DNA from: Brevibacillus_H ginsengisoli
GTDB taxonomy: Bacteria > Bacillota > Bacilli > Brevibacillales > Brevibacillaceae
Length of the DNA: 64,000 nucleotides
Reading direction: 5' to 3'
NCBI RefSeq assembly: GCF_050113715.1
Contig: NZ_JBNJQR010000009.1
Span: 124,001-188,000 of the forward strand
Made by a program: the position numbers and the translations under genes. The first letter of the stretch is position 1. Each line of letters starts with the position of its first letter. Below the pieces are notes generated by a model. It ran no database searches and had not been told where the DNA came from. It worked only from the letters and a program-made list of their open reading frames with translations. Shown one piece after another: positions 42,816 to 51,642 of the stretch.

Positions 42816-43394
42816 ATTCGTATCTCTAAGAAGGATCACATCGCCAAACACGCGCTTCGGGCATTCGCTCAGTACGGTTATAGTGAAACGACTATGGATT
42901 CTATCGCCGAAATGGCAAATGTGGCCAAAGGTACGCTTTACTATCACTTTAAGACGAAGGAAGAGTTATTCTACTATGTGAATAAAAAAGGCGTGGGTAT
43001 GTTGATCGAGCGGATCACAAAAGTGATGCAGGATCACTCTCATACAATAAGAGAACGCTTACTCGCTGTTCTGGATGAGCATATTCGTTTTTTCTACGAA
43101 GAGGAAGATCTGTGTCTATTGCTGCTCAACATGACGACTGGCAATCAACAGCGAGATGAGATTATCCGCACCCTGTTAAGTGAGTATTTTGCTAACAATG
43201 AAAAATATCTCAAAACATTACAAGAAGAAGGACATATCTCATCTGAAGTCGATATTCACACGCTAGCGTCGTCGATGTTTGGCATGGTCGGCTTTACGGT
43301 TATTCGCAATCGGTACCGATGTGAGCAACAATCCTTGGCCGAAATACGCGAGTCGCTGGTACTCCTGTGCAAAGGAATGTTACATCTTCATTAG
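42816..43394 (+). CDS. TetR/AcrR-family regulator, apparent ATT start
   Basis: 192 residues if read from 42816. The first ATG (42894) would delete the first helix of the DNA-binding domain, yet the frame upstream encodes a normal TetR N-terminus (SKKDHIAKHALRAFAQYG) joined to TTMDSIAEMANVAKGTLYYHF. Between the in-frame stop at 42798 and 42894 there is no ATG, GTG or TTG; AGGGGG (42802-42807) is well spaced for ATT at 42816. Rare ATT starts give low or autoregulated expression. The target is unknown. The 3' end overlaps the convergent diguanylate cyclase gene by 15 bases. Confidence 0.78.
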   Translation: MRISKKDHIAKHALRAFAQYGYSETTMDSIAEMANVAKGTLYYHFKTKEELFYYVNKKGVGMLIERITKVMQDHSHTIRERLLAVLDEHIRFFYEEEDLCLLLLNMTTGNQQRDEIIRTLLSEYFANNEKYLKTLQEEGHISSEVDIHTLASSMFGMVGFTVIRNRYRCEQQSLAEIRESLVLLCKGMLHLH

Positions 43395-45272
43395 GGTGAC
43401 TCGGTTCCCGCCCTCTCGTTTCGCTCGATAGAGTGCCTGATCGGCCATTCGAATCAGCTCTTCTGGATGGGATGAGAGAGCCGGGTGGGTACAGGCAACG
43501 CCCAAACTGATACTGACATATTGACTGCTCTTCGAGTACATGTGAGTAATTCGCAAGGCTTGAATTTGTTCGCGCAGCTTTCGGGCGACAGTTGCAGCAC
43601 CCTCCAGGTCTGTCTGCGGCAAGATAATCACGAATTCTTCGCCACCGTAACGAGCGACCAGGTCATTGGAGCGTTTGATGGTAGCCGCCAAGGTTTGCGC
43701 AACAAGCTTGAGGCATTCATCACCTTCCTGATGCCCGTAAGTATCATTAAACGCTTTAAAATAATCAATATCGATCATAATCAGTGACAGCGGCAAAGAA
43801 TTTCGCATTGCGCGAGTCCACTCCCGCTGGTACAACTCATCAAAAAAACGGCGATTGGCGATTTCCGTAAGACCATCGACGGAAGAGAGGAGTCTCAGCT
43901 TCTCGTTCGCTTCACGAAGCTCTTGCTCGAATCGTTTTCGTTCTGTTATATCCGAAAAAACAGCAACGTAGTTTGTGACTTCTCCTTCCTCGCCTTGAAT
44001 TCGCGTAATATTCAACCACTCCGCATACGCTTCGCCGTTTTTTCGTCGATTCCAGATTTCTCCCTGCCATTGCCCTGTCTGTTGAATCGTTTGCCACATG
44101 GTTTTATAAAAAGATCCATGGTGCAGCCCGGACTGAAAGATTCGCGGATTTCTGCCCATTACTTCTTCAAGCGTATAGCCTGTCGTCAAGGAGAAAGCTT
44201 CATTGCCCCAAATAATTTTGGCCAGCTTGTCCGTAATGATTACTCCTTGTTGCGTATTCTCCACAACTTTGGCATATAAATTCAGTTGTTCAATTTTTTG
44301 GCGCCGCTCTGTAATGTCGGACAACAGACCAACGTAGTAAAGTGCTTCTCCCTGTTCATTCAAGATCGGGCTTATATCGATCTCGTTCCAGAATAGAGTG
44401 CCATTCTTGGTATAATTACAGAGTTCTGTTTTAATAGATTTTCGCTCGGTGATTGCTTCACGAATTTGGCGAAGCGTGTCAGGATCCGTTCGCTTGCCGT
44501 TCAAGAAGCGGGGATTGCGATACTTAACTTCATCTTCTGTATATCCTGTAAGCTTTGTAAATGCTTGGTTGACGAATATGATTGGGTTATCCGGCAGACG
44601 TGGGTTCGTGATCACCACGCCTGTAGAAATAAAGGTAAGAGCTGTTGTAAGTGTACGGCATTCTTCGGAAGATTGTTGCAATTGACTCTCTTCCCTCATT
44701 CGATGGAATGCTCCGCCAATCGCTGTGGCTACGGTCTTCAAGGCGTTTAGTTCCATTGGCGACCATTGCCGGTTCAACTTGCAATCAAAAAACCCGATAA
44801 ATCCTCTCCACTTCCCTTGAACGGCAAAGGGGGCGATAAGTATCGAGACAATTCCTTGTGAATGTAGAAAGGCTTGCTCGCAATTAGGGAGATCCTCAAC
44901 CAAGCTATGGATAACCGTATGATTGGAGAGAGTTTCAAACCAGCGCATCAATCCTGCGTCATTATAATTGAAATGAGAGAGAGGCGGGCTGCTTAAGTGC
45001 TTTTGCCAAGTGTAGCGAAGATTGGCTAGAATCTGCACGGGATCCGGGTGATTGTCATTTTCAAAAATACATATGGAATCCACTCTCATCGTGGTTCCCA
45101 GAATATCTAACGCTTTCGAAACAGCCTCATGAACATCCGAATGAATGACGAGTTTGCTTGTCGCCTCGAGCGTACCTTGCATGAATTCTTCTATCGATGG
45201 TAAGTTGCAAGGAATATCTCTTCTCTCTACTTTACTCGCCTCTGCTGCTGCCCTTTGATTTAGATTTATCAA
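43380..45272 (-). CDS. GAF-PAS-PAS-GGDEF diguanylate cyclase
   Basis: 630 residues from a TTG after GGGGG. A GAF domain (~25-200), a LOV-like PAS (~210-330), a second PAS/PAC (~335-455) and a GGDEF domain (~460-625) with the active YGGEEF site and conserved MIDIDYFKAFNDTYGH. It should synthesise cyclic di-GMP. The first PAS resembles YtvA-type LOV domains (NPIIFVNQAFTKLTGYTEDE, NGTLFWNE, DITERR), but the photoactive Cys site reads YRNPRFLNG, so Pro replaces Cys. No EAL domain is present. It may feed the PilZ protein at 58687. Confidence 0.92.
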   Translation of the reverse strand: MINLNQRAAAEASKVERRDIPCNLPSIEEFMQGTLEATSKLVIHSDVHEAVSKALDILGTTMRVDSICIFENDNHPDPVQILANLRYTWQKHLSSPPLSHFNYNDAGLMRWFETLSNHTVIHSLVEDLPNCEQAFLHSQGIVSILIAPFAVQGKWRGFIGFFDCKLNRQWSPMELNALKTVATAIGGAFHRMREESQLQQSSEECRTLTTALTFISTGVVITNPRLPDNPIIFVNQAFTKLTGYTEDEVKYRNPRFLNGKRTDPDTLRQIREAITERKSIKTELCNYTKNGTLFWNEIDISPILNEQGEALYYVGLLSDITERRQKIEQLNLYAKVVENTQQGVIITDKLAKIIWGNEAFSLTTGYTLEEVMGRNPRIFQSGLHHGSFYKTMWQTIQQTGQWQGEIWNRRKNGEAYAEWLNITRIQGEEGEVTNYVAVFSDITERKRFEQELREANEKLRLLSSVDGLTEIANRRFFDELYQREWTRAMRNSLPLSLIMIDIDYFKAFNDTYGHQEGDECLKLVAQTLAATIKRSNDLVARYGGEEFVIILPQTDLEGAATVARKLREQIQALRITHMYSKSSQYVSISLGVACTHPALSSHPEELIRMADQALYRAKREGGNRVTLMKM

Positions 45273-45316
45273 TACCTTCCCACCCCCTAAAATGATTAGC
45301 ATGGAAAAAGTAATAA

Positions 45317-45338
45317 TCCGGACAAAACGCAGTCCGGA
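45317..45338 (-). terminator. Hairpin between amtB and the cyclase gene
   Basis: TCCGGAC/GTCCGGA perfect 7-bp stem, followed on the minus strand by a T-containing tail. A likely end for the amtB transcript. The 205 bases around it are otherwise AT-rich and contain no gene. Confidence 0.6.
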
Positions 45339-45507
45339 GGTTTAAATGTTAAATTATGGTCATTTTACACGTCGGTGTGACAAATATCAATGAGGGTAGG
45401 CGTTATAATCATGGAATTTTTATGACAAAATGAATTTTTATTCAATCGAATAGAGAATTCGGAATTTTTGGTAGATCTCGTTTTGCGCCAGCGTAGGTTT
45501 AATGCCA

Positions 45508-46965
45508 TCACGTTACCTTCACACGGCGGATAGCCCGCTTCAATAAGGCCTTGCGTCCAGATACCTCGGCACCTTCCTCGGCACCTTCCTCGCAATAAGC
45601 TGAATGGTTAGTTGTATAAAGCAGCTCGGGATATCCGTAGCTACCGTGCTCAGACAAATCAAGGCCGACAACCTCTTCTTCTTCTGTGACACGAAGACCC
45701 ATTGTTGCCTTCATGAAACCAAGAATAATCATAGAAACGAAGAAGACGTAAATAAACGCTCCGAAAACACCTAACGTTTGAATGCCCAACTGATGAAATC
45801 CGCCGCCGTAGAAGAGTCCCGGCGAGCCTACCCCGACTTTGGCCACTAATTCTGGTGTAGCAAACAGTCCTGACGAAAGAGTTCCCCAGATCCCCGCAAT
45901 ACCGTGTACGGAGAAGGCGAATACAGGATCGTCAATACCTTTGCGATCAAAGTAAATGGCGGTGAAGAAGGTAATAATTCCAGCAAGCGCGCCAATGACG
46001 ACAGCCGCCCAAGGGGCTACGAAAGCGCAAGAAGCGGTGATGGCGACGAGCGCAGCCAAAACGCCGTTAAGCATCGATGAGATATCGGCTTTTCCCATCA
46101 CGACCCAAGAGATGACAAGTGCGGAAACCGCACCGGCTGCGGCGGCGAGATTCGTGGTTAGAGCCACATATCCAAAAAAACCGGAGAGAGAACCGAGGGT
46201 CGAACCGGCGTTAAAGCCGAACCAGCCAACCCATAAAATAATGACACCCAATACGGAGTAAACCTGATTATGTCCAGGAATCAGGTTGGAGCTGCCATCT
46301 TTATTGTATTTACCAATGCGAGGTTTCAACAGAATCGTTGCAGCCAAGGCGGCTACTGCTCCTTGCAGGTGAACGACCGTAGATCCGGCGAAATCCTGCA
46401 TGCCTAGACTGGCTAACCAGCCGCCACCCCAAACCCAGTGACCAACGACTGGATAGATCAGAATAGTGAACAACACACCGAAGACAAAATATACTGTCAA
46501 TTTGGCCCGTTCCGCGAAGCCTCCCCATGCAATCGCTAGGGATACACCCACAAACCCTAACTGAAACAAGAATTTAATGCCGATTGGAATGGAGCTGAAC
46601 GAGAGAGAGCTGAATGCTTCCGCGGCTTGTTTGTCTGTTCCGTCAAAGAAAAAGCCTTTCAACCCGATGAGCGACGTTCCATCACCAAAGGTTAGGCCAA
46701 AGCCGAGTGCCCAAAAGGCCAGTGAACAAATACCAAATGTTAAAATCGTCTTGCCCGCAACGTGACCGGCGTTCTTCATTCTCGTAGAGCCCGTCTCCAG
46801 TAGAGCAAAGCCCGCTTGCATGAATATGACAAGCACGGCCGCTATCATCACCCATGTGGCATCTACCGCTGTCGTAATCTCTGTGAGCGTTGGTTCTGCC
46901 GCGAATGAAGCTGAAGGGCATGCCAGGCATAAAAGGACGGCAAAAGAAAGAATACGATACAGCAT
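45508..46965 (-). CDS. amtB: Ammonium transporter
   Basis: 485 residues from the ATG at 46965, which has AGGAGTG. A signal peptide (MLYRILSFAVLLCLACPSASFA) and eleven helices with TWVMIAAVLVIFMQAGFALLE, WGGFAERAKL and AWNAG-type region FGFNAGST. The C-terminal tail holds a short acidic tandem repeat EEGAEEGAEV. AmtB proteins import ammonium/ammonia. Three TnrA/GlnR boxes upstream predict nitrogen control. No glnK gene is adjacent. Confidence 0.94.
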   Translation of the reverse strand: MLYRILSFAVLLCLACPSASFAAEPTLTEITTAVDATWVMIAAVLVIFMQAGFALLETGSTRMKNAGHVAGKTILTFGICSLAFWALGFGLTFGDGTSLIGLKGFFFDGTDKQAAEAFSSLSFSSIPIGIKFLFQLGFVGVSLAIAWGGFAERAKLTVYFVFGVLFTILIYPVVGHWVWGGGWLASLGMQDFAGSTVVHLQGAVAALAATILLKPRIGKYNKDGSSNLIPGHNQVYSVLGVIILWVGWFGFNAGSTLGSLSGFFGYVALTTNLAAAAGAVSALVISWVVMGKADISSMLNGVLAALVAITASCAFVAPWAAVVIGALAGIITFFTAIYFDRKGIDDPVFAFSVHGIAGIWGTLSSGLFATPELVAKVGVGSPGLFYGGGFHQLGIQTLGVFGAFIYVFFVSMIILGFMKATMGLRVTEEEEVVGLDLSEHGSYGYPELLYTTNHSAYCEEGAEEGAEVSGRKALLKRAIRRVKVT

Positions 46966-46985
46966 AGCTTCCACACTCCTAATTG

Positions 46986-47086
46986 TGTAAGGTAATCTTA
47001 CACTTGTATTTTTATGTGTTAGATTATATGACATTAAAAATGGTTTGTGAACTGTTTTTGGGTGTTCTGTGTAAAATAATCTAACA
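46986..47086 (-). promoter_or_regulatory. Three TnrA/GlnR boxes upstream of amtB
   Basis: Three 17-bp sites match TGTNA-N7-TNACA: 46986-47002 (TGTAA/TTACA), 47017-47033 (TGTTA/TGACA) and 47070-47086 (TGTAA/TAACA). A minus-strand TATAAT lies within the middle box (47029-47024). The centres are 31 and 53 bases apart. TnrA and GlnR bind the same pattern, so activation at the distal box and repression at the proximal ones are both possible. Confidence 0.85.
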
Positions 47087-47105
47087 TCAATTTTTGGCAG
47101 CATAA

Positions 47106-47162
47106 ATAAAAAGCTTCGATCACCCGCTTTCAGAAGAGAAACTGAAAACGGATAATCGAAGC
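47106..47162 (-). terminator. Terminator of the MFS gene
   Basis: GCTTCGAT/ATCGAAGC outer stem and an inner CTGAAA-containing stem, followed by TTTTT on the minus strand. Confidence 0.85.
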
Positions 47163-47164
47163 CT

Positions 47165-48421
47165 TTATATACCGCTGCTGAAATAGGACTGGGCTTGCTT
47201 CTTCCTCCAAACTTGTCTGCCCAAAAAATAGCTGACCACAATGGAAAGCAGAAGATAAAGTCCGCTCACACCAAACATGAGTTCAACGGGCCATTTACCT
47301 AACCAAAGAGCACCCATACTGCTAGAGAGTACGCCAAACAAGGTGAACACCAACATGTTAAGGGCAAATACTTTGCCAATGTTTTGATTGCTGACATACG
47401 ACTGGATTGCGGTCACGGAAGGAATTCCAATTAGCGGGCCACCCAATCCGGCAACACTTGCCCCGAGATAAACCATATAGAGATGGTTGCTAAAGAAAGA
47501 GATGCTCATGAAACCAACGGCTTGAAACAACCATCCAACCAACATCACCAAGAGATGATTCTGATAGCGAAATCTGGTCATGAACAAGCTCCCCAGCAGG
47601 TTCCCTACACCATAGAAGCCGATCAGGATCCCGAGAAAGCCAGCGTCGCCATGCCCCAGTTGATTCGCCAGGACAGGAAAACCTACACTCCAGCAGACCT
47701 GCCATACAAGAAAGCCCATATTGCTAAAAATCAAGACATACAACAAATAACGATTCGTAAGGACTTCGGTAGCAGCTGAACGGATATCGTTCATATATTG
47801 CCCGGGTGAAAAACCTTTAACAGAAGATAGCGCTTGATCTCGCTCATGGGTCAACTTCATATAGTAGATGCATAAAGCGGAGAGTATGTAGGTAATCGCG
47901 TTGAAGTAGAACAGCAAGTACAACGGCAAAAAAGCTGCAAGCACACCAATCGTCATTGGAGCGGCAATTCGCACGGTGCGAAAGGTGGTATCCAGTATAG
48001 CGTTCGCTTGTTGCAAGTGCTCGGGCGCAATAAGCGATTTCAAAGCGACGGTTTTGGATGGATGAAACAGGGTGGAGAAAATCCCAACCAAAAATTGAAT
48101 CGCCAAAAAGAACAACAAAGAATTGAATTGGAGAAGAACCAGGCTTCCAACAAGAGCAACCAACACGAGGCGAGCCAAATCGGCACCCATCATTAACATG
48201 CGGGGGCTATACCGATCGGCGAGAACCCCGCCAACAAGATAGAATAAAAATCCCGCCACCATATCCGGAATAGCGATTAGACTTAGCAGTGATGCGGAGT
48301 GAGTTTGTTGGAGCAAATACCAGAGCAGGGCAATGCTGTAGAACTGGTCGCCTATATTGGATGCGACTTGGGCCAGCCACAGTGCGACAAACGAACGGTT
48401 TTTCCATAAAGAAGGTACCAT
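47165..48421 (-). CDS. MFS transporter (MFS_3-like efflux)
   Basis: 418 residues, twelve predicted helices. Motif A-type loop GGVLADRYSPRMLM and the N-terminal segment NRSFVALWLAQVASNIGDQFYSIALLW resemble MFS_3/enterobactin- or macrolide-export-like proteins. The substrate is unknown. AAAGGAGC precedes the ATG at 48421. Confidence 0.85.
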   Translation of the reverse strand: MVPSLWKNRSFVALWLAQVASNIGDQFYSIALLWYLLQQTHSASLLSLIAIPDMVAGFLFYLVGGVLADRYSPRMLMMGADLARLVLVALVGSLVLLQFNSLLFFLAIQFLVGIFSTLFHPSKTVALKSLIAPEHLQQANAILDTTFRTVRIAAPMTIGVLAAFLPLYLLFYFNAITYILSALCIYYMKLTHERDQALSSVKGFSPGQYMNDIRSAATEVLTNRYLLYVLIFSNMGFLVWQVCWSVGFPVLANQLGHGDAGFLGILIGFYGVGNLLGSLFMTRFRYQNHLLVMLVGWLFQAVGFMSISFFSNHLYMVYLGASVAGLGGPLIGIPSVTAIQSYVSNQNIGKVFALNMLVFTLFGVLSSSMGALWLGKWPVELMFGVSGLYLLLSIVVSYFLGRQVWRKKQAQSYFSSGI

Positions 48422-48581
48422 GGCATGCTCCTTTTTCTGAATCGATAAAATTTTCTTTAAAGAATAACAAAAGACAAGCACCTATGTAAATAGCGAGAAA
48501 GGCGATGTCGCTTCTATTTATTCCCAAGGCATAAAATAGCTGGTTTGGTTGAACATAATTATCGTTGAGGAGGTGAAGGAC

Positions 48582-48788
48582 ATGACTGTATCTGCACAAG
48601 TAAAGCAAACATTAGCAAGCTTAAAAAGTGCGCAAGCCAACCTGGAGTCGTTTGCCTTGAATACGCAAAACAAACAGGCGAAGGATTTGTACTCCGGCGC
48701 AGCGATGAGTACACAAAGCATTTGTAATACCCTGCAACAGCGTGTAACTGAACTAGAGCAGGAAGAACCACAATACAAAGGGTTCTAA
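48582..48788 (+). CDS. DUF1657 protein
   Basis: 68 residues from the ATG at 48582, with GGAGGTGAAGGA ahead. The sequence LKSAQANLESFALNTQNKQAKDLYSGAA matches DUF1657, a helical family found almost only beside spoVA and DUF421 genes in spore formers. It opens the spoVA-type operon. The function is unproven but linked to the spore. Confidence 0.85.
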   Translation: MTVSAQVKQTLASLKSAQANLESFALNTQNKQAKDLYSGAAMSTQSICNTLQQRVTELEQEEPQYKGF

Positions 48789-48868
48789 TCGTGTGATAGA
48801 GAGGGGGAGACCTCTCTCTTTTCATACATGATTATTGAATGGCGTCAGATGTAAGAGGAGGAACTGCT

Positions 48869-49729
48869 GTGTCTGATTGGATCAACATTCTCATCCGTTC
48901 TGTTTTGGCTTTTGTCACGCTATTTGTGCTGGCTAAATTGATTGGGAAACGACAAATCAGTCAGCTTACGTATATTGAATACATTGTGGGAATCTCCATT
49001 GGCGATATTGCCGCGTTCATGGCAACCGATATGGATGGCCCGCTCTATCATAGCTTTATATCGATGGGGATATTTGCTGCGATTCCGATTCTATTGGAGT
49101 TCCTTTCGCTCAAGAGTAAAAAGGTTCGCGAGGCGGTGCAAGGAAGGCCAACCATTCTGGTGAAGGATGGGAAAATCTTGGAGGACAATCTCAAGAAGGA
49201 ACGGATTACTGTCGAGGACTTCATGGAACAGTTAAGGATGAAAGACGTGTTTCGGGTAGCGGATGTGGAATTTGCCTTAATGGAAACGAGCGGAGATGTT
49301 TCAATTCTCTTGAAAGCCGAAAACCAGCCGGTTACTCCCAAACATTTGAACCTTCGTGTTTCACCGGCGGAAGAACCCCAAGCCGTTATTATCGATGGTG
49401 TCATGATGGACGAATCCTTGTCTAATCTCGGGTTGAATCGGAATTGGTTGGATGCTGAGCTCAAGAAGGCTGGGGTTGCCCTGGAAAATGTCTTTCTGGG
49501 TCAGGTGGATAACGCTGGCAGTGTTTACTTTGACTTATATGATGACAAGCTGCAAGTGCCGCAATCCATGGAGATGCCTTTGACCTATGTGACACTGAAA
49601 AAATGCCAAGCCGATCTGGAGCTGTACGCGCTAGCCACCAAAAGCCAATCCATGAAGAGTATCTATTCAGTTCAAGCAAGGCAGCTGCAACAGGTAATCG
49701 ACAATGTAATGCCATTGTTAAATCGATAG
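48869..49729 (+). CDS. DUF421 (YetF-like) membrane protein with DUF1657-like tail
   Basis: 286 residues from the GTG after AGAGGAGG. Two to three N-terminal helices (LIRSVLAFVTLFVLAKLIGKRQ) and the soluble DUF421 region (~90-215, TILVKDGKILEDNL, VIIDGVMMDESLSNLGLNRNWL). The C-terminal ~60 residues (LKKCQADLELYALATKSQSMKSIYSVQAR) resemble DUF1657, so one gene carries both modules. YetF-type proteins help determine spore wet-heat resistance in some Bacillus operons. Confidence 0.87.
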   Translation: MSDWINILIRSVLAFVTLFVLAKLIGKRQISQLTYIEYIVGISIGDIAAFMATDMDGPLYHSFISMGIFAAIPILLEFLSLKSKKVREAVQGRPTILVKDGKILEDNLKKERITVEDFMEQLRMKDVFRVADVEFALMETSGDVSILLKAENQPVTPKHLNLRVSPAEEPQAVIIDGVMMDESLSNLGLNRNWLDAELKKAGVALENVFLGQVDNAGSVYFDLYDDKLQVPQSMEMPLTYVTLKKCQADLELYALATKSQSMKSIYSVQARQLQQVIDNVMPLLNR

Positions 49730-49769
49730 ATGGTGGATTCACGACATGAAGCATGCAGGTGATTGAAGG

Positions 49770-50243
49770 ATGGCTAATCAAAAAAAGAAGAAACTGACTC
49801 CAACTCAGCAACAATACCAGCAGCTGGCCAAGCGCCACGAACCGCCAAGACCCATTGCCAAGAATTTCGTGAGAGCGTTTGTAGTTGGAGGGCTGGTCTG
49901 TGTACTGGGACAAGCCGTTCAAGAAATGTTTGTTCATTACTTTCACTTTACAGAAAAAACCGCTTCTAACCCGACTGTGGCCGTCATGATATTCCTGTCC
50001 GTGGTTTTAACCTGTTTGGGTGTATACGATCGCTTTGGCCAATGGGCCGGAGCTGGGTCATCTGTTCCGGTTACCGGGTTTGCCAACTCATTAACTTCGG
50101 CGGCGTTGGAGCATAAAAGTGAAGGTTTTGTATTAGGTGTAGGCGGCAACATGTTCAAGATAGCGGGACCTGTCATTGTGTTTGGGGTTCTTGCCGCATT
50201 TGTTATTGGATTGATTAAAGCAATGATCAAAATGGGGGGATAA
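49770..50243 (+). CDS. spoVAC: Stage V sporulation protein AC
   Basis: 157 residues, four hydrophobic segments, with FVRAFVVGGLVCVLGQ near the start and a GAGSSVPVTGFANSL loop, both diagnostic of SpoVAC. SpoVA proteins form the spore inner-membrane channel that moves Ca-dipicolinate in during sporulation and out at germination. SpoVAC is thought to be mechanosensitive. Two bases separate it from spoVAD. Confidence 0.95.
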   Translation: MANQKKKKLTPTQQQYQQLAKRHEPPRPIAKNFVRAFVVGGLVCVLGQAVQEMFVHYFHFTEKTASNPTVAVMIFLSVVLTCLGVYDRFGQWAGAGSSVPVTGFANSLTSAALEHKSEGFVLGVGGNMFKIAGPVIVFGVLAAFVIGLIKAMIKMGG

Positions 50244-50245
50244 AG

Positions 50246-51265
50246 ATGAGACAAGGGCACCAGACTTGGGTGTTTCCCAGTAAACCAGTGATCGTCTCGT
50301 CTGCAGCCATTGGAGGGCCGTTCGAAGCCGAAGGTCCATTGGCGAATGATTTTGATATCTGTCATGGTGATTTAACCATTGGGGAAGACAGCTGGGAGAA
50401 GGCGGAGAAGGTCCTGCTGGAAGAAGCCTGTGACAAAGCGATTGCCAAAGCCAATTTGCAGCGGGACAAGATCGATTACTTAATTGCGGGAGACCTGATG
50501 AATCAAATCATCTCCTCAAGCTTTGCCGCACGTACCCTAAGCATTCCGTACATCGGTATCTTTGGAGCCTGTTCTACCTCGATGGAGGGTTTGGCGCTTG
50601 CTTCTGTTTTGGTCGACAGTCAAAATGCCAACTATGTTGTAGCCGCTACCAGCAGTCACAATAGTTCAGCGGAGAAGCAGTATCGTTATCCGACTGAATA
50701 CGGTTCGCAAAAGCCGCCGACAGCTCAGTGGACAGTCACAGGAGGTGGGGCTGCGGTTGTCGCCAAAGAAGGTCTGGGACAAGGTCAGGATGTAATCGTC
50801 AACGCTGCTACCATGGGCAAGATTGTCGATATGGGTCTTACCGATCCGTTTAATATGGGTGCGGCTATGGCTCCCGCAGCTTTTCAGACCATCGAAGCGC
50901 ATTTTAAGGATTTACAGCTTCCCCCCAATCATTACGATATGATCTTCACCGGAGATTTAGGGAAAACAGGTCACGCTATTTTGCTTTCTCTTTTCAAGGA
51001 GCATCAAGTAGCGATTCCTGGTGAACGCTACGAGGATTGCGGGATGTTGATATACGGAGATAATCCGAGCGTCTGGTCAGGAGGGAGCGGCTGTGGTTGT
51101 TGCGCGACCGTTACATATGGACACCTGCTGCGTCGTTTGCGGCAAGGGGAGTGGAAGAGAATTCTGGTCGTAGCTACTGGTGCGTTATTGTCGCCGCTTA
51201 CCTTTCAACAAGGTGAAAGCATTCCGTGTATTGCTCATGCGGTAGCCATCGAGAGGGGAGATTGA
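50246..51265 (+). CDS. spoVAD: Stage V sporulation protein AD
   Basis: 339 residues, soluble. A thiolase-like fold with SAAIGGPFEAEGPLAND, IGIFGACSTSMEGLALA and a GGSGCGCCATVTYG segment, as in SpoVAD, which binds dipicolinic acid and is peripheral to the channel. GGGGGG precedes the ATG. 3 bases from spoVAE. Confidence 0.95.
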   Translation: MRQGHQTWVFPSKPVIVSSAAIGGPFEAEGPLANDFDICHGDLTIGEDSWEKAEKVLLEEACDKAIAKANLQRDKIDYLIAGDLMNQIISSSFAARTLSIPYIGIFGACSTSMEGLALASVLVDSQNANYVVAATSSHNSSAEKQYRYPTEYGSQKPPTAQWTVTGGGAAVVAKEGLGQGQDVIVNAATMGKIVDMGLTDPFNMGAAMAPAAFQTIEAHFKDLQLPPNHYDMIFTGDLGKTGHAILLSLFKEHQVAIPGERYEDCGMLIYGDNPSVWSGGSGCGCCATVTYGHLLRRLRQGEWKRILVVATGALLSPLTFQQGESIPCIAHAVAIERGD

Positions 51266-51268
51266 AGC

Positions 51269-51619
51269 ATGATCTATTTGTGGGCATTCCTCGTCGGGGG
51301 AACCATTTGTTTGATCGGGCAGTTTTTGTTGGACGTCGTAAAATTAACACCAGCACACACGATGACGGCGCTCGTGGTGTCTGGTGCTATTTTGGGTGGG
51401 TTCGAGTTATATGATCCGCTGGTTAAATTTGCTGGAGCCGGTGCTTCAGTACCGATTACCAGTTTCGGAAACGCTTTAACGCATGGTGCTTTGTCTGAGC
51501 TGGAGCAGCATGGAATGATCGGCATTGTCACCGGAATGTTCGAAGTAACCAGTGCCGGGATTTCGGCAGCTCTCGTCTTTGCCTTTTTAGCGGCGCTGCT
51601 GGTTAGAGCCAAAGGATAA
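51269..51619 (+). CDS. spoVAE: Stage V sporulation protein AE (SpoVAEb type)
   Basis: 116 residues, four hydrophobic segments, with FLVGGTICLIGQFLLD and GAGASVPITSFGNAL. The short length and AxSVPIT loop fit the SpoVAEb form. GAGGGGAG lies ahead of the ATG. It ends the operon; no germinant receptor or lipoprotein gene follows. Confidence 0.93.
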   Translation: MIYLWAFLVGGTICLIGQFLLDVVKLTPAHTMTALVVSGAILGGFELYDPLVKFAGAGASVPITSFGNALTHGALSELEQHGMIGIVTGMFEVTSAGISAALVFAFLAALLVRAKG

Positions 51620-51642
51620 GCGGTTGATCAAGGAGCTTAAGC

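Noticed and set aside
45560..45600. Tandem repeat in the 3' end of amtB
   Set aside because: Two copies of a 12-bp unit (EEGA) inside the coding tail; a simple sequence expansion in a disordered C-terminus with no sign of wider function.
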